A DNA stretch of 64,000 bases from Codonopsis lanceolata (GCA_013146195.2 CM028380.1:83423142-83487141), one strand, 5' to 3'. Positions 9,840 through 20,061 are shown, counted from the stretch's first letter. Notes: generated from the sequence alone by a model not told the origin. Numbers and translations: made by a program.

Positions 9840-10465
9840 TCTTCTCGAGAGTCAAGTTTACAACGGATTTTTCCCCTGCTTTGTCAGCGACTTATGGCAC
9901 CCAAACCCCTATCCAAACCTTTTCTAAACCTCACTTAAACCTCCCTAACACTCCTTGATTATGTCCTAACATTATTAACATGTTTTAAGTGTGGATTAAG
10001 AGTCCATTAGTGAGCATTAACAAGCCAAAAATCAGATATTTTCTTACCACAATATGTTGACACTTGTCCCACTCACTTGTTGACCCTTCTTAAGCCACAA
10101 ATCAGCCTTGAGTCTCCTCATTAGCTGATGTCTCTTCCAAAAACGTGAGAGTGAGAGTTCTTGAGAGTTCCATGGCTTCTTGAAGCTTTCCTCCTTGGTT
10201 CTCCATCATCCCTTCTCCCATTGCTCAAGCCTCCTTCATCAAAAGTGTAGAGCTTGAAGAGTTGATCATTCTCAACCGATTGGTTTGTGCTCCTTTCATC
10301 TTCTTCCTTGGTGAAAGGTAAGCTATTGATTCCCCTTAGGATGTATGCTAGATATGCTATGTCCCCCTCTTCTCATGATTCCCATGCTTCTACCATGTCC
10401 AAGCCATGTTTGATGATGAGTTGATCTTATGAGATTTTTGAATGATATATTCATCTTGTTGTTTT

Positions 10466-10860
10466 GGGTCCTATGCCTAGAATTATATATTTTCTATGCC
10501 TTCTTAGGAACAACTATTGTTCTTGGACTAATGACTTTTGATAACTCTTGGAGATGATGATTTCTAGGGTTTCACATGCTATGAATTGTTCATCCTATTG
10601 ATTGGGTCCTATGCCTAGAATTATATATGTTCTATGCCTCCTTAGGAACAACTATTGTTCTTGGACTAATGACTTTTGATAACTCTTGGAGATGATGATT
10701 TCTAGGGTTTCACATGCTATGAATTGTTCATCCTATTGATTGGGTCCTATGCTTAGAATCAAATGTGTTCTATGTCTTCCTAGGAGTAACTAATGTTCTT
10801 GGACCTTTGTCTTTTGATAACTTTTGATATAATGATTCTAAAGTTCCCATGAAATATTGA
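10466..10860 (+). repeat. 138-bp tandem repeat, about 2.8 copies, in solo LTR
   Basis: Units begin with GGGTCCTATGC at 10,466, 10,604 and 10,742, giving an exact 138-bp period. The first two units are almost identical; the third is more diverged and decays after about 10,860. Each unit holds a short inverted repeat around GAACAACTATTGTTC. Confidence 0.9.
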
Positions 10861-11097
10861 ATTCATGATAATTCTTGACTATGGTTATTAAGTGGATTAA
10901 TGGCCTAGTCTACTCGATTCGAGAACTTAGAAAAGGGTTTATGATGCATTTAGCATTTAAACTCTATTGGATGAATTTTTAGAGACGACTCAACGGAGTC
11001 AAACTTAGTGAGCCATTGAACAATACCGGCTCAATGATCAATCCCTACGACGTTCTAAACACGTTCCTCTAAGAATGATAATTCTAGACTCTTGAGA

Positions 11098-11110
11098 TTT
11101 GGATTTATTA

Positions 11111-11112
<2 letters not shown>
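11098..11112. repeat. LINE target-site duplication, left copy
   Basis: TTTGGATTTATTACC lies directly before the poly-T (the LINE poly-A tail on the other strand). The same 15 bases occur at 16,805-16,819. Confidence 0.9.
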
Positions 11113-11143
<31 letters not shown>

Positions 11144-11286
11144 AAACAGGGGCGGTACCCTGCAGAGTTTTATTGATTAAAAGAAAGATACAAACTTGAG
11201 GGGGACAACCAGCCTTACCCTTATAAATGGGGGGACAAAGGAGCCTTACCTCGAAAGAGAAATGGATACAAAAGAGAACTAAAAAA

Positions 11287-14200
11287 CTAGGATATGCGGA
11301 GATAACAAGTACCATGACTGTCCAAAATGGAATTCCCTCTAATAAGAGTAGGCAAGGCATCGAGAGAAGAAAACTCAGAGTTCAACCGCGAATCAATGGC
11401 ATAGTTGGCGAGCCCGTCCGCAACAGAATTAGCTTCTCTATAACAGTGACTAAATATAAACAAGAAGTCCCTTTGCATGGATAAAATGCCTCTAATATAA
11501 TAATGGAGAGTCCAGGGTGGTTGATGACCTTTAGCAAGACAATTATATAAAATCATAGAGTCCATCTCAACTATGGCCTGGCGAAAACCATGAGAGTGAA
11601 GCCAACAAACTCCTTGATAGAGGGCCTTACATTCCGCCTCAGTGTTCGAAGCAAAATCATAAAAAGAGGCATAAGCAAAGAGGACTTTACCTTCAGAGTC
11701 TCGGATAATTCCCCCTCCGCCACTAATACCCGGGTTACCACGACTCGCACCATCCGAGTTCAATTTAACAATCGAGCCAGTCGGCTTGGACCATGAAACA
11801 GATCGGATTCGTCTTTGCTTGTTCGTAGCAAAGGAAATAAAAGGACCCGAGGAATTCTGCCGGATAAAGAAATTCCCGCATCCCATAAGAAGAGAGAGAT
11901 CTTGAGAAATGGCATGGATAGTGGAAGAAATGGACACAACAGCATTGTCGTAAATGATAGCATTGCGGGTCTTCCAGATATGCCAGAGAATAAGAGAAGG
12001 AAGCAATTTATGGGCTGTAGAGGAAGAGCCCCAACCCGCTAAGCATCTAAGCCTGATGGTATTTCCCGTGATAGAGAGATTGTGAGATAGACTGAAGGCC
12101 AACCAAATCGATGAGGCTAACTGGCTGCGAAGGAAGAGATGATTAAAGGATTCTAAAGAGTGATGGGAGCAGCAAACACATTTAGAAACAATTTGGAATC
12201 CTTTATGAATCAGAGCTTCATCAATTGGAAGACGCTGCTGCAGTAAACGCCAAAGAAAAACACCAATTTGAGAAGGCAGAAGTTTGTGCCAAATGAATTT
12301 GGCCAAGGGAGATATAGAAGCTGCCGGGGTGAGGATGGAGAGAGCCGAGGACAAGGAAAATTTACCAGAAGAATCGGCTGTCCAACACGGGTTGTCTGGA
12401 TGGGAAGAGAGCGAAATGCGCTGGTCCAGAATAACGTTTTGAGCTGCTACCGGGAGAATAGACTGAGCCAATGAGTTAAGGTTGAGACCGGAGGAGTCAA
12501 ATAGCTCTTTAACATTAGATATCTCACAATCAGGCGGACGGGTGAGAGGCTGGCCAGGGAGCCACTTATCAAACCAAATAGAGCAATCACCGAGGCCAAT
12601 ATTCCAGTGAATATGCGGTTCTGCCACAGCTTGAATGAGTTTAAGCCGACGCCAAACGTGAGAGCCCTTAAGGGTCGAAACTGTGGCGTGCACTGAGGAA
12701 CAATATCGAGCTTTTAGGAAATCGGACCAGATGTTGTGGGATGAACGAAATCGCCACCAAAGCTTGATAGAATATGCCTGAACTAGAGAAGGAAGAGAGG
12801 GAATTCCGAGACCACCATAGAGCTTAGGGATGCAGCAAGAATGCCAAGCGACCCAGTGGAATTTGTGAGAACCTTCAGATGAACTCCAAAAGAAATTCGC
12901 AAAAAAACGCTCAAGCGTTTTGATCACAGATTTAGGAGGATCCAGAGATGCCAGGAGATATGCCGAGATGGAATAAAGCACATGACGAATAAGAGTGACT
13001 TTCCCAGCCGCATTAAGGAAAGAACCGAGCCAAGATTCCACTCTATTCTGAAGCTTGACTAGGAGGGGATCGAAAATACTGGTAGTTTTACGCCCATGAT
13101 AAAGAGGGCAGCCCAAGTAAGTAATGGGAAGAGAGCCCAAGCGAAAGCCAAGAGTTTCAGCAATTCGGTTAGCTCTATTAGTGTTCAGCGAGGGAGCAAC
13201 ATAAATTCTACTCTTAGACTTATTGATTAGTTGGCCAGATATTTGTTCATAGCGCTGAAGCAAATCCAAATGCTTCTGAAGAGACCAGCTATTCCCGTTA
13301 CAAAATATGATAACATCATCAGCAAATGAAAGGTGCGAGATTATAGGGCAGCCACTAAGAGTAGAAAACCGACAGCGAGCCACTGAATTATGCAAGGCAT
13401 TGAGACTTCTGCTTAGAACATCTGCAGCCAGAATAAAAAGGCTTGGGGAGAGGGGATCACCTTGGCGAAGACCACGAGAAGAAGTGAAAAAACCCGAGGG
13501 AGAGCCATTAATAAGAACAGAGAACCAGTTGTCGGATATAAGACGCCAGATGAGGTCAATAAAAATCTCATGGAATCCGAACTTTCTAAGAACTTGAATA
13601 AGGAACAACCAAGAAACTCGATCAAAAGCCTTAGCCATATCAAGTTTTAAAATAATGTTTGAACCATTAACTTTTTTCCCCAAAAAAGTAACGAGTTCCT
13701 GAGCCAATAGAACGTTGTCCTGGATCACTCTTCCCTTAGTAAAAGCACTTTGGTTGGGGGAAATAATTTGAGGAAGGATAAGAGCCAACCTAGAAGCAAG
13801 CAACTTCGAGATAATTTTATTGCAGAAATTGCAAAGGCTGATGGGGCGAAAGTCTCTAAAAGAGGTAGGATTATCTGTTTTAGGGATGGCGGCTATAAAG
13901 GTACTTGTCCACGATCGAGGAAGGGAGAAGCCAGAGAAAAATTCCAGGACTGCAGAGAAAAGATCATCTTGGATTATGTCCCAGCAAGTGATAAAAAATT
14001 GGCCTGTGAAGCCATCCGGGCCAGCAGCACTGTCTTTATTCAATCCTTTTATAGACGAATAAATTTCTTCCTTGGTGGGCGGACTGATCAGAGAAAGGTT
14101 CCATTCAGCAGTGACCAAATTCGGGATCATAGAGAGATCAAAATGAGTAGAGATTGGATCAGCCTTGAGTTGATCATAGAAATAATCTGTAGCTCCCTTG

Positions 14201-14325
14201 GCTATGTCGGCTTCATTCTCAAGTAAACTGTTGTCTGAGTTACGAATAGAGTGAATATGTAAATGACGAGATTGGCAAACGTAAGCATGAAAAATTTTAG
14301 AGTTCCGTCCCCCCTCCTGAACCAA
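11287..14325 (-). pseudogene. LINE ORF2, reverse transcriptase and RNase H part
   Basis: A 1,012-codon open frame. RT is at ~residues 80-380: GPDGFTGQFFITCWDII, RPISLCNFCNKIISKLLASR, KLDMAKAFDRVSW, GLRQGDPLSPSLFILAADVL and the catalytic FADD (SFADDVIIFCNG, near 13,315). A zinc-ribbon region (zf-RVT) is near residues 690-760. The C-terminal RNase H (RVT_3 type) is at ~850-980: LNSDGASRGNPG, NTEAECKAL, EMDSMILYNCL, REANSVADGLA, with the acidic residues present. The RT part continues in a different frame from the endonuclease part above it, so ORF2 is split by one frameshift in or near a G-run at about 14,310-14,325. Confidence 0.92.
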
Positions 14326-15377
14326 CGCACTTTAGATTTTTGTCGCCAATAGGCTGCCTCCGTAGCAAGAGACTTACGCAGAAGAGCTTGGGCGCGTAAA
14401 AGGGCTGTTCGGTTGTCACCAGATTGGTTAAGCTCAAAAAGAAGCTCCTTCTCCAAAACATCATCTTCAGCATCAGAAACAGCTTGAAAAATATTCCCGA
14501 ACTCAGTTTTATTCCAAGCACGTAAGGCATGCTTGGTGGCTCGGAGTTTGTTAGCAAACAACACTAAAGGACGACCCAAGGCGGCAGTAGACCAAGCTGT
14601 GCGAACTACTGAGAGAAATGAGTCATGACGAGCCCAAACATTGATAAAGCGGAAAGGCCTAGCCTTAGAAACAGAAGCTGGAGGAATGCGGAGAAGCAAA
14701 GGCGAGTGATCAGAGCATGTCCGATTGAGATGCTGAACTGAGGATATAGGAAAGTGCTCCAGCCAAGAAGTATTGCAAAGAATTCTATCAATGCGTTGAT
14801 GAATTGTGGCTCCTGCTTCACGTTTATTCCACCAAGTATATTTTGTCCCCGAGTAACCCAAGTCAGATAAACCACAAGCTGCATTGCAAGCATGGAAATC
14901 CATAGCGCCTTCTCTATCCCAGCCCCGGCCTCCTGATTTCTCTAAAGGATCCAGAATTATATTGAAGTCTCCTCCTACAAGCCAAGGAGAGTGATTATTT
15001 TGAGCACCAATATCAATTAATTCTGTCCACAACTGCTGACGATCGAGAGCATCACACTTAGCATAGACACAAGAGATCATAACCGAATGCTTCCAAGAGA
15101 AGTGTTGGACCCTCATGGTAACTTGCTGATAAGAACTCTGCACTAGAGAGCAAGAAAAGGCAGATTTAGCAAAGATCCATATATTACTTAGAGAATTGGA
15201 ATGGCTAAAATTAAATTTAAGGCGCCGACTTATGAATTTAATTCTTTCCGAGTCGATCATAGGTTCAAAGATAGCAATAAAAGAAATTTTGTGCAACTTA
15301 ATGAGACGTTTTATGCGAGCCACTGTGGGATCATTCCCAACCCCTCGGGCATTCCAGAATAATGCCTTAATATCCAT
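14202..15377 (-). pseudogene. LINE ORF2, N-terminal AP-endonuclease part
   Basis: The ATG at 15,375-15,377 lies just inside the end of ORF1 (11-bp overlap), the usual plant L1 arrangement. Residues 1-230 form an exonuclease-endonuclease-phosphatase domain: LFWNARGVGN, FIAIFEPMI with the catalytic Glu, VGGDFNIILD, RIDRILCN and CSDHSPLLLRIP with the terminal Asp-His. All motif residues look intact. From ~residue 360 (after WRQKSKVRW) the frame leaves ORF2 and reads junk to 14,202, while the true continuation lies one frame over. Confidence 0.92.
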
Positions 15378-16761
15378 GTGAAACAGAAGGGGAGGAAGCA
15401 GTTGATTTCGACTTTGATCGAAGAGAACGATCTGAAGGAGGGATTGCTTTCTTGGCTTTAGCTACAGCAGGGCCAGGATCAGTGTCAATATGTAGAGCCT
15501 CAAAAGTGGAGCCAGTAAGTTGTTCACCATCATCTTCAATATCGTTAAGAACCGCAAACGGATTTGAGGTTAAAATAGGCTCCTGGTCATCCTCGTTCAT
15601 CATTGAAACATTGAGGGTGAAATTATTTGGCTCAGTAGACGAAGAAGGGACTGCCTTGGGATTAACTTGTGTGTCAGAGGGAAGTGTGTTATCCTTAACA
15701 GTTGCTGGGATAGGGTTTGTCGAGCTAGGGTTAGGGTTTGGGGTGGCTTGCTGAGGAAGGCTAGGGTTAGGGTTTTCGTGGTTAGGGTTAGGGTTTTCTT
15801 TGCTAGGGTTAGGGTTATGTGAAACGTTTTCTGCATGGGGGGCCTTCTCCGGAGGCGGACAAGCTGGTGGGAATGGCTCTACCGTAGGAATATGGTGGGC
15901 ATTAGAAGCAGGATTCATTTGAGCAGGCACCTCCTTCGGTTTCCAAACCTGTTTGCTAGAAGGCGGGACTACAGCAGTTGGGACGGTGTCAGGCATAGGG
16001 TTACCATTGGCCGGCTGCTTTGATTTGCATGTAGTACCGTCATGACCTTGCCTATGGCAGAAGTTACAATAGAGAGGGAGCTTTTCAGGAATAATGTACT
16101 GCCAAAACCCGTCATGATCGCCACCACAGTCAATCCATATCCGCTTAGGGATGGGCTTGGTGAGATCAATCTCGATGCAGATCCGAGCAACACTGGGACG
16201 AGAGAGGGTTGCTGTAGGGTTATCAAGCAGTAGGGGCTTACCTATGAGGCTTGCAATGGAGAATAAAGCCTGTTTATGAAACAGGTAGATAGGAAGACCA
16301 GGCAGTTCAAACCATACAGGAACAATCGGACTCTCCACCTCCGGACGGAAATCAGGAGTCCATTTAAAGACACGCATAGGGTAGGGACCAAAAAACCATT
16401 GATCCTTAATCCAGAGGCGTTGATAGTCATGCTCATTACGGACTTGAATAAGAACATGTTTTGGATCCAGATGACCGAGTGTAACATCAGCTTTTAGACC
16501 CAAAGTAAGAAAGTTCTTTCGGAGAGTTTCCATGGAAGGTCGGCCATGAGAGAACTTGCCCACAAGAGTTAGGTGAAAAGGCTTAGCAAGCAGGTCAATG
16601 AGTTCCTTGTTTAGTCGAAGGCAAGGCTCCCCCTTAAAAGAAGAAGGAGGGATGAGAGGAACCGAGATGGTGGATGGGGAAGATACAATAGATGCAAAAG
16701 ATTGTTTTTGGGATGGGGAAGGAGGCGCCGGAGGGTCTTCTGCGGCAGAAGCCGCTGCCAT
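15367..16761 (-). CDS. LINE ORF1, DUF4283 and zinc-knuckle nucleic-acid-binding protein
   Basis: An intact 464-residue frame. Residues ~50-160 match the DUF4283 pattern of plant LINE ORF1 (HLTLVGKFSHGRPSMETLRK; FFGPYPMRVFKWTPDF; PVWFELPGLPIYLF). Residues ~230-250 hold CNFCHRQGHDGTTC, a CCHC knuckle (zf-CCHC_4 type). After it comes a low-complexity Asn-Pro-rich linker (NPNPSKENPNPNHENPNP) encoded by telomere-like repeats, then an acidic region and a basic Ser-rich tail. The product is expected to coat LINE RNA. The start was chosen as the first ATG, 43 nt from the LINE 5' end. Confidence 0.9.
   Translation of the reverse strand: MAAASAAEDPPAPPSPSQKQSFASIVSSPSTISVPLIPPSSFKGEPCLRLNKELIDLLAKPFHLTLVGKFSHGRPSMETLRKNFLTLGLKADVTLGHLDPKHVLIQVRNEHDYQRLWIKDQWFFGPYPMRVFKWTPDFRPEVESPIVPVWFELPGLPIYLFHKQALFSIASLIGKPLLLDNPTATLSRPSVARICIEIDLTKPIPKRIWIDCGGDHDGFWQYIIPEKLPLYCNFCHRQGHDGTTCKSKQPANGNPMPDTVPTAVVPPSSKQVWKPKEVPAQMNPASNAHHIPTVEPFPPACPPPEKAPHAENVSHNPNPSKENPNPNHENPNPSLPQQATPNPNPSSTNPIPATVKDNTLPSDTQVNPKAVPSSSTEPNNFTLNVSMMNEDDQEPILTSNPFAVLNDIEDDGEQLTGSTFEALHIDTDPGPAVAKAKKAIPPSDRSLRSKSKSTASSPSVSHGY
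15725..15815 (-). repeat. plant-telomere-like repeats inside LINE ORF1
   Basis: The - strand carries repeated AACCCTAACCCTA blocks (four clusters, each one to three units, separated by short spacers). AACCCTA is the plant telomere repeat. Reading frame gives Asn-Pro dipeptides, so the stretch is coding and in frame. Confidence 0.8.
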
Positions 16762-16804
16762 GAAAGCTAAGACAAGGCGGCGCTAGGGTTGGAGAGAAAC
16801 CAAG

Positions 16805-16819
16805 TTTGGATTTATTACC
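16805..16819. repeat. LINE target-site duplication, right copy
   Basis: TTTGGATTTATTACC, identical to 11,098-11,112, placed at the 5' end of the - strand LINE. Confidence 0.9.
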
Positions 16820-17031
16820 TTGCTTGATTCTTGATGTCATATAATAGAATACCTATTTGACATGTTGAGTTCGCTCTTGTCGAACTCATTCCTGCTTGAT
16901 TATTGATGATAATTCTAGACTCTTGAGAATTGGATTGATTACCGTGCTTGATTCTTGATGTCATGTAATGGAATACCTATTTGACATGTTGAGTTCGCTC
17001 TTGTCGAACTCAATCCTGCTTGATTATTGAT
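16820..17031 (+). repeat. ~124-bp tandem duplication in solo LTR, first unit split by the LINE
   Basis: Unit 1 is 11,077-11,112 joined to 16,820-16,907; unit 2 is 16,908-17,031. Both begin GATAATTCTAGACTCTTGAG and share the block around GACATGTTGAGTTCGCTC. They differ at only a few bases. Tekay D has this block once (around 49,270-49,320). Confidence 0.85.
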
Positions 17032-17161
17032 GAGAATATTTACTTGTCATGAACGAGATCGCTCTTGTCGACCTCGTTCCCTACTTAAGAATTTGTTAAG
17101 TAGACACTACTTGGCATTTGCATGAGTCCAGCTGGCATCCTGTCCTTGTTCACACACGCCT

Positions 17162-17179
17162 CCACTGTGGCCACAGTGG
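17162..17179. repeat. 18-bp perfect palindrome in Tekay LTR
   Basis: CCACTGTGGCCACAGTGG is its own reverse complement. Tekay D has the same palindrome with one extra T at about 49,525-49,543, and Tekay E keeps the right half (GGCCACGGTAGGGAAGTAG on -, near 58,910). Confidence 0.8.
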
Positions 17180-18104
17180 GGAAGTAGCTCCCTTGCTGTA
17201 ATCAATACGAGCATCATTGGTGTCTATCCCGGGCATTCCCTCGGAAGGTCGATGTACTTACACACATCCGACACATGCACGCTCAAGATAACGCTTGTAT
17301 GCGGGAACTACGAAGGCCCGGCTCCATATATCCTTATCCTATGTGATTTAATTTCGAGCACCTATGTGAAACAATGTGCATCTTGGATATATGATCTCTA
17401 TGCTTATGTGACGATATCTTGCCTTGTATGTTGCATATTGCCATGACATGCATGATTGATAGCTTACAAGTCTTTATGACTTACCCATTCCTCTTTACTG
17501 TTTTAGATCCTAGCAAGACAGGTCCTTCCCGTTGAGGCTTGCGGTATTCGTGCCTTGTTCCTCTTTTGGTCCGGCGTTGCAGTTGAAGAGGTGGTTTAGA
17601 TGTCCTCTTCCTTTATCTTGTTATTTTGCAAGGACGATGGGTTAAAGCAAGTCCATTAGAATATGCTTGGGAATTTGTTTAGAACTTGATCTTGTTACTC
17701 TTATTAGCTACTTGTAGTTTAACACTCGTAGTACTTGTAATCCCTTTAATGCCGGCATTGTGTAAGCCGAGCTTTAGTTATCATGTTTAATAGTTCACTA
17801 CGTTTAAGTCTTCCGCTGAGCATCCTTTTAGCTCTTATTTAATTCTTGTCCATGAACTGTTAGCTTGGGTTCCGGCATGTAGTGTCGCCGATGACTTGGT
17901 TTAATTGCTTAACTGTTTTATCAGGTTTGAAAGGTTTTAAAAATACCGGCCTTTTAGGGCCGAGGCGTGTTACGTCTCTAATGTTGCGTCACGTCGTTTT
18001 CTTAAAATGAGTCCTTGCATGTTAATTGTTTACTTGTCTCCCCCTTATTTGGGCGGTCCGACCCTCGGTTCCACCTCGGGCCCGGGTCGGGTCGCCACAC
18101 AACG

Positions 18105-18463
18105 TGCCATTACCTTTTAGATGTTTGGTATAGCTTTATTTTCTGTGTGTATTTGAGTTTGCATGTGTAATATTTTGCATCATGTACAGTTATATTGCAT
18201 TAGATAATAATATCTGTACAAGTTTCTTTTACATAAACAAAAAAAAAGAGAAAAGAGACTAATAATCGCAGGCACCCAAAGCTAATGCGCTCGGGACGAC
18301 TGGCTCCTATCAAGGCCACCACCCATGACCCAGGGACCCGTTGTGCCGCCACGACTCCCCCACGCCGGCTCGATTCGACATCATCATCATCGTCATCATC
18401 ATCTCGACGTCTGGGCCACCGCACTGTGTTGCTCCCCCTGCAAGAGAACTCATCAGCAAGTTT
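18105..18463. other. spacer between solo LTR and - strand gene remnant
   Basis: AT-rich sequence to ~18,285, then GC-rich sequence with a (GAT)n-like stretch on - near 18,380-18,400 that could encode Asp or Met runs depending on frame. A possible extra exon on - begins near 18,442 after CTCTTGCAG, but the implied intron would be only ~40 nt, too short for a plant intron. I see no firm gene. Confidence 0.4.
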
Positions 18464-19329
18464 CTAATAAAGCTTACTAATGCTGAAAAAGCCCCGTAGC
18501 AGCTTCTTGTAGGTAGACACGTTCACCTATAAAAAAAAAGGAGAAAAAGAAAGTGAGACAAAAAAAAAAAGAATGTATTAGTCTCAAAAAAATAATAGAC
18601 ATGAACAAAAACAAAAAAAATGAATGATGAAAAAATATGTGTGCATGATAAAAAAAATAAAAAAATAAAAAATAAATAAAATAAAAATGAATGATGATAT
18701 AAAAAAATAAAAAGACAATAAAGGTAAAAGTGTCTACCGAACGAGCTTGCTCCGGGACCCGACGCTCCTCGGGAATCTCGACATCGGGAAGAACCTGCTC
18801 TACCGTGTGACCACCCCACTGATACTGGAAGGTAGAGAAGATATCATTAGGTTCTGTGAACACCAGGTTCTCGTCGAGAGATGAAGTAGAAGGCCTTGGT
18901 CTGGCAGAAGCATCAGAATGCCGCCTGGGCACAGCAGGAGCAGGAACAGGGGGATGCAGCACGGACCTCAGGAAATCCTCATACGCCATAATTGGAAAAT
19001 CCGTCACTGGCATGAGGTATTTCGACAGGTACTGATACCTGTTTGGCAGTTGATCGGGCTCTATCACCCAGAAAGGAGGCCGAGGAGGCACCACTAGAGG
19101 CACTAAAATAGACTGATGCTGGTGATTCACCCGCTCGCCCATGTATAAGGAATCCACCATAATGGAAACCATCAGTATCCGGCAGCGGCTAAGTCCCAAG
19201 GCAACTGAATAATTCCCCTCCAGACCCTCCCAAGGAAGGAAGTGCACTGTACCAGGACTCGAGCTAACGATCCGTTCCCGCACTCGTTCCTTACTTTTAA
19301 AACCACCGTCCTGGGTAGGATAAACCTGT
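18464..19329 (-). pseudogene. unrecognised spliced gene remnant (two probable exons)
   Basis: I do not recognise this family. Reading -, an acceptor-like ATAACAG near 19,330 opens a frame VYPTQDGGFKSKERVRERIV that runs to 18,738 (first Met at 19,283). It includes FWVIEPDQLPNRYQYLSKYL and a Pro/Ser/Arg-rich middle. A T-rich probable intron (18,737-18,527, donor GTAGAC, acceptor TTTATAG) would join in phase to VNVSTYKKLLRGFFSISKLY, stopping at 18,464. Without splicing the frame stays open through the intron as a very hydrophobic ~65-residue stretch. The 5' part would lie right of 19,353, where a Tekay LTR is inserted. It could be an older accessory ORF of the Tat element or a captured host fragment. 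Confidence 0.4.
18527..18737 (-). other. T-rich probable intron
   Basis: About 211 nt, on - mostly T with scattered A, from GTAGAC to TTTTTTATAG. Its composition contrasts sharply with the GC-rich flanks, both sides are in phase 0, and length is normal for a plant intron. The donor is weak (TCG/GTAGAC). Confidence 0.5.
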
Positions 19330-19607
19330 TATCATCAACATATTGGGACAGGTGTAATACCCCGATAATTTCAACTAAAATATTAATTTTTGTTAATTAA
19401 ATTATAATTGTTTTGGACCTACATAATTAATGTTATAATTATTGAGTTAAATTAATGCTTTAAACCTATTAAGTAACTAATTAAATTGGGTTGGGCTTGG
19501 CCCACTTGTGACTATGATTAATTACTTTTCCCTAATTATATTACCCAATTAAAAGTTTGGTCTTAACCCATTTAATGTTAAGGTTAGAAAACCTAATAGG
19601 GTTCCTG

Positions 19608-19615
19608 TATAAATA
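19608..19615 (+). promoter_or_regulatory. TATA box in element F 5' LTR
   Basis: TATAAATA, conserved in the 3' LTR at 24,831-24,838. It sits ~255 bp from the LTR start, a plausible U3/R position. Confidence 0.65.
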
Positions 19616-19778
19616 AAGGGTTAAAGGAGGGGAAAACCCTTTTATCGTTAACAGAGTACAAAAAAAAAAAAGAGAGAAAAAGGCAGAGAGCGAGAGGGAG
19701 TCGGCGGCGGTGGCGGCTGAGGTAAATTTTCTTATTTTTCCGATCAGTTTTGACTACATAGTATGATCATATAGATAA

Positions 19779-19782
<4 letters not shown>

Positions 19783-19834
<52 letters not shown>
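19783..19834. repeat. (TG)n/(TA)n microsatellite
   Basis: Compound dinucleotide run, TG then TA. The 3' LTR of the same element meets the 100-N gap within the equivalent TG run. Confidence 0.9.
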
Positions 19835-19837
<3 letters not shown>

Positions 19838-19966
19838 ATGAATGTGTGTGTACTGGAAGTGGCATGACTGATGGCAATAAAATTTTTTTTAATTAAACTA
19901 GTGACTAGTCTAGTGATAGTGCGTGAGTACTATGCGTATGTGTGTATTGTGCGTATGTACCGTGTG

Positions 19967-19967
<1 letters not shown>

Positions 19968-20059
<92 letters not shown>
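19968..20059. repeat. (TAA)n microsatellite, ~30 units
   Basis: Uninterrupted trinucleotide repeat of about 92 bp within the LTR. The poly-Asn frame it creates is not a gene. Confidence 0.95.

Positions 20060-20061
<2 letters not shown>

Larger units (their letters stand above)
11113..16804 (-). mobile_element. near-complete L1-type LINE (5.7 kb)
   Basis: On the - strand: a short 5' leader (~43 nt), ORF1 (DUF4283 and Cys/His knuckle), ORF2 endonuclease, RT and RNase H, a 3' UTR of ~170 nt, and a poly-A tail (poly-T at 11,113-11,140). It is flanked by the 15-bp duplication TTTGGATTTATTACC, as expected of target-primed reverse transcription. The only clear coding lesion is a frameshift between endonuclease and RT near 14,310. 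It inserted into the first unit of a ~124-bp tandem duplication of the host LTR. Confidence 0.95.
8955..18099 (+). mobile_element. Tekay-type Ty3/gypsy solo LTR interrupted by a LINE
   Basis: It starts TGTAACACCCCGG and ends GTCGGGTCGCCACA. Both ends are flanked by CAACG (8,950-8,954 and 18,100-18,104), a 5-bp target-site duplication. No gag or pol is attached, so it is a solo LTR left by LTR-LTR recombination. Removing the LINE (5,692 bp) and its 15-bp duplication leaves about 3,438 bp, nearly the length of the Tekay E LTR (3,458 bp at 57,792-61,249). The last ~1 kb aligns by eye with Tekay LTRs D and E. Confidence 0.9.

Noticed and set aside
18285..18467. + strand frame with Ser run near 18,380-18,400
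   Set aside because: It is the complement of a GAT/ATG-type simple repeat at the edge of the - strand remnant; no start context or homology.
18442..18482. second intron of ~40 nt in the - strand remnant
   Set aside because: GTAAGC...CTTGCAG ends fit, but 40 nt is below normal plant intron length; the frame already stops cleanly at 18,464.
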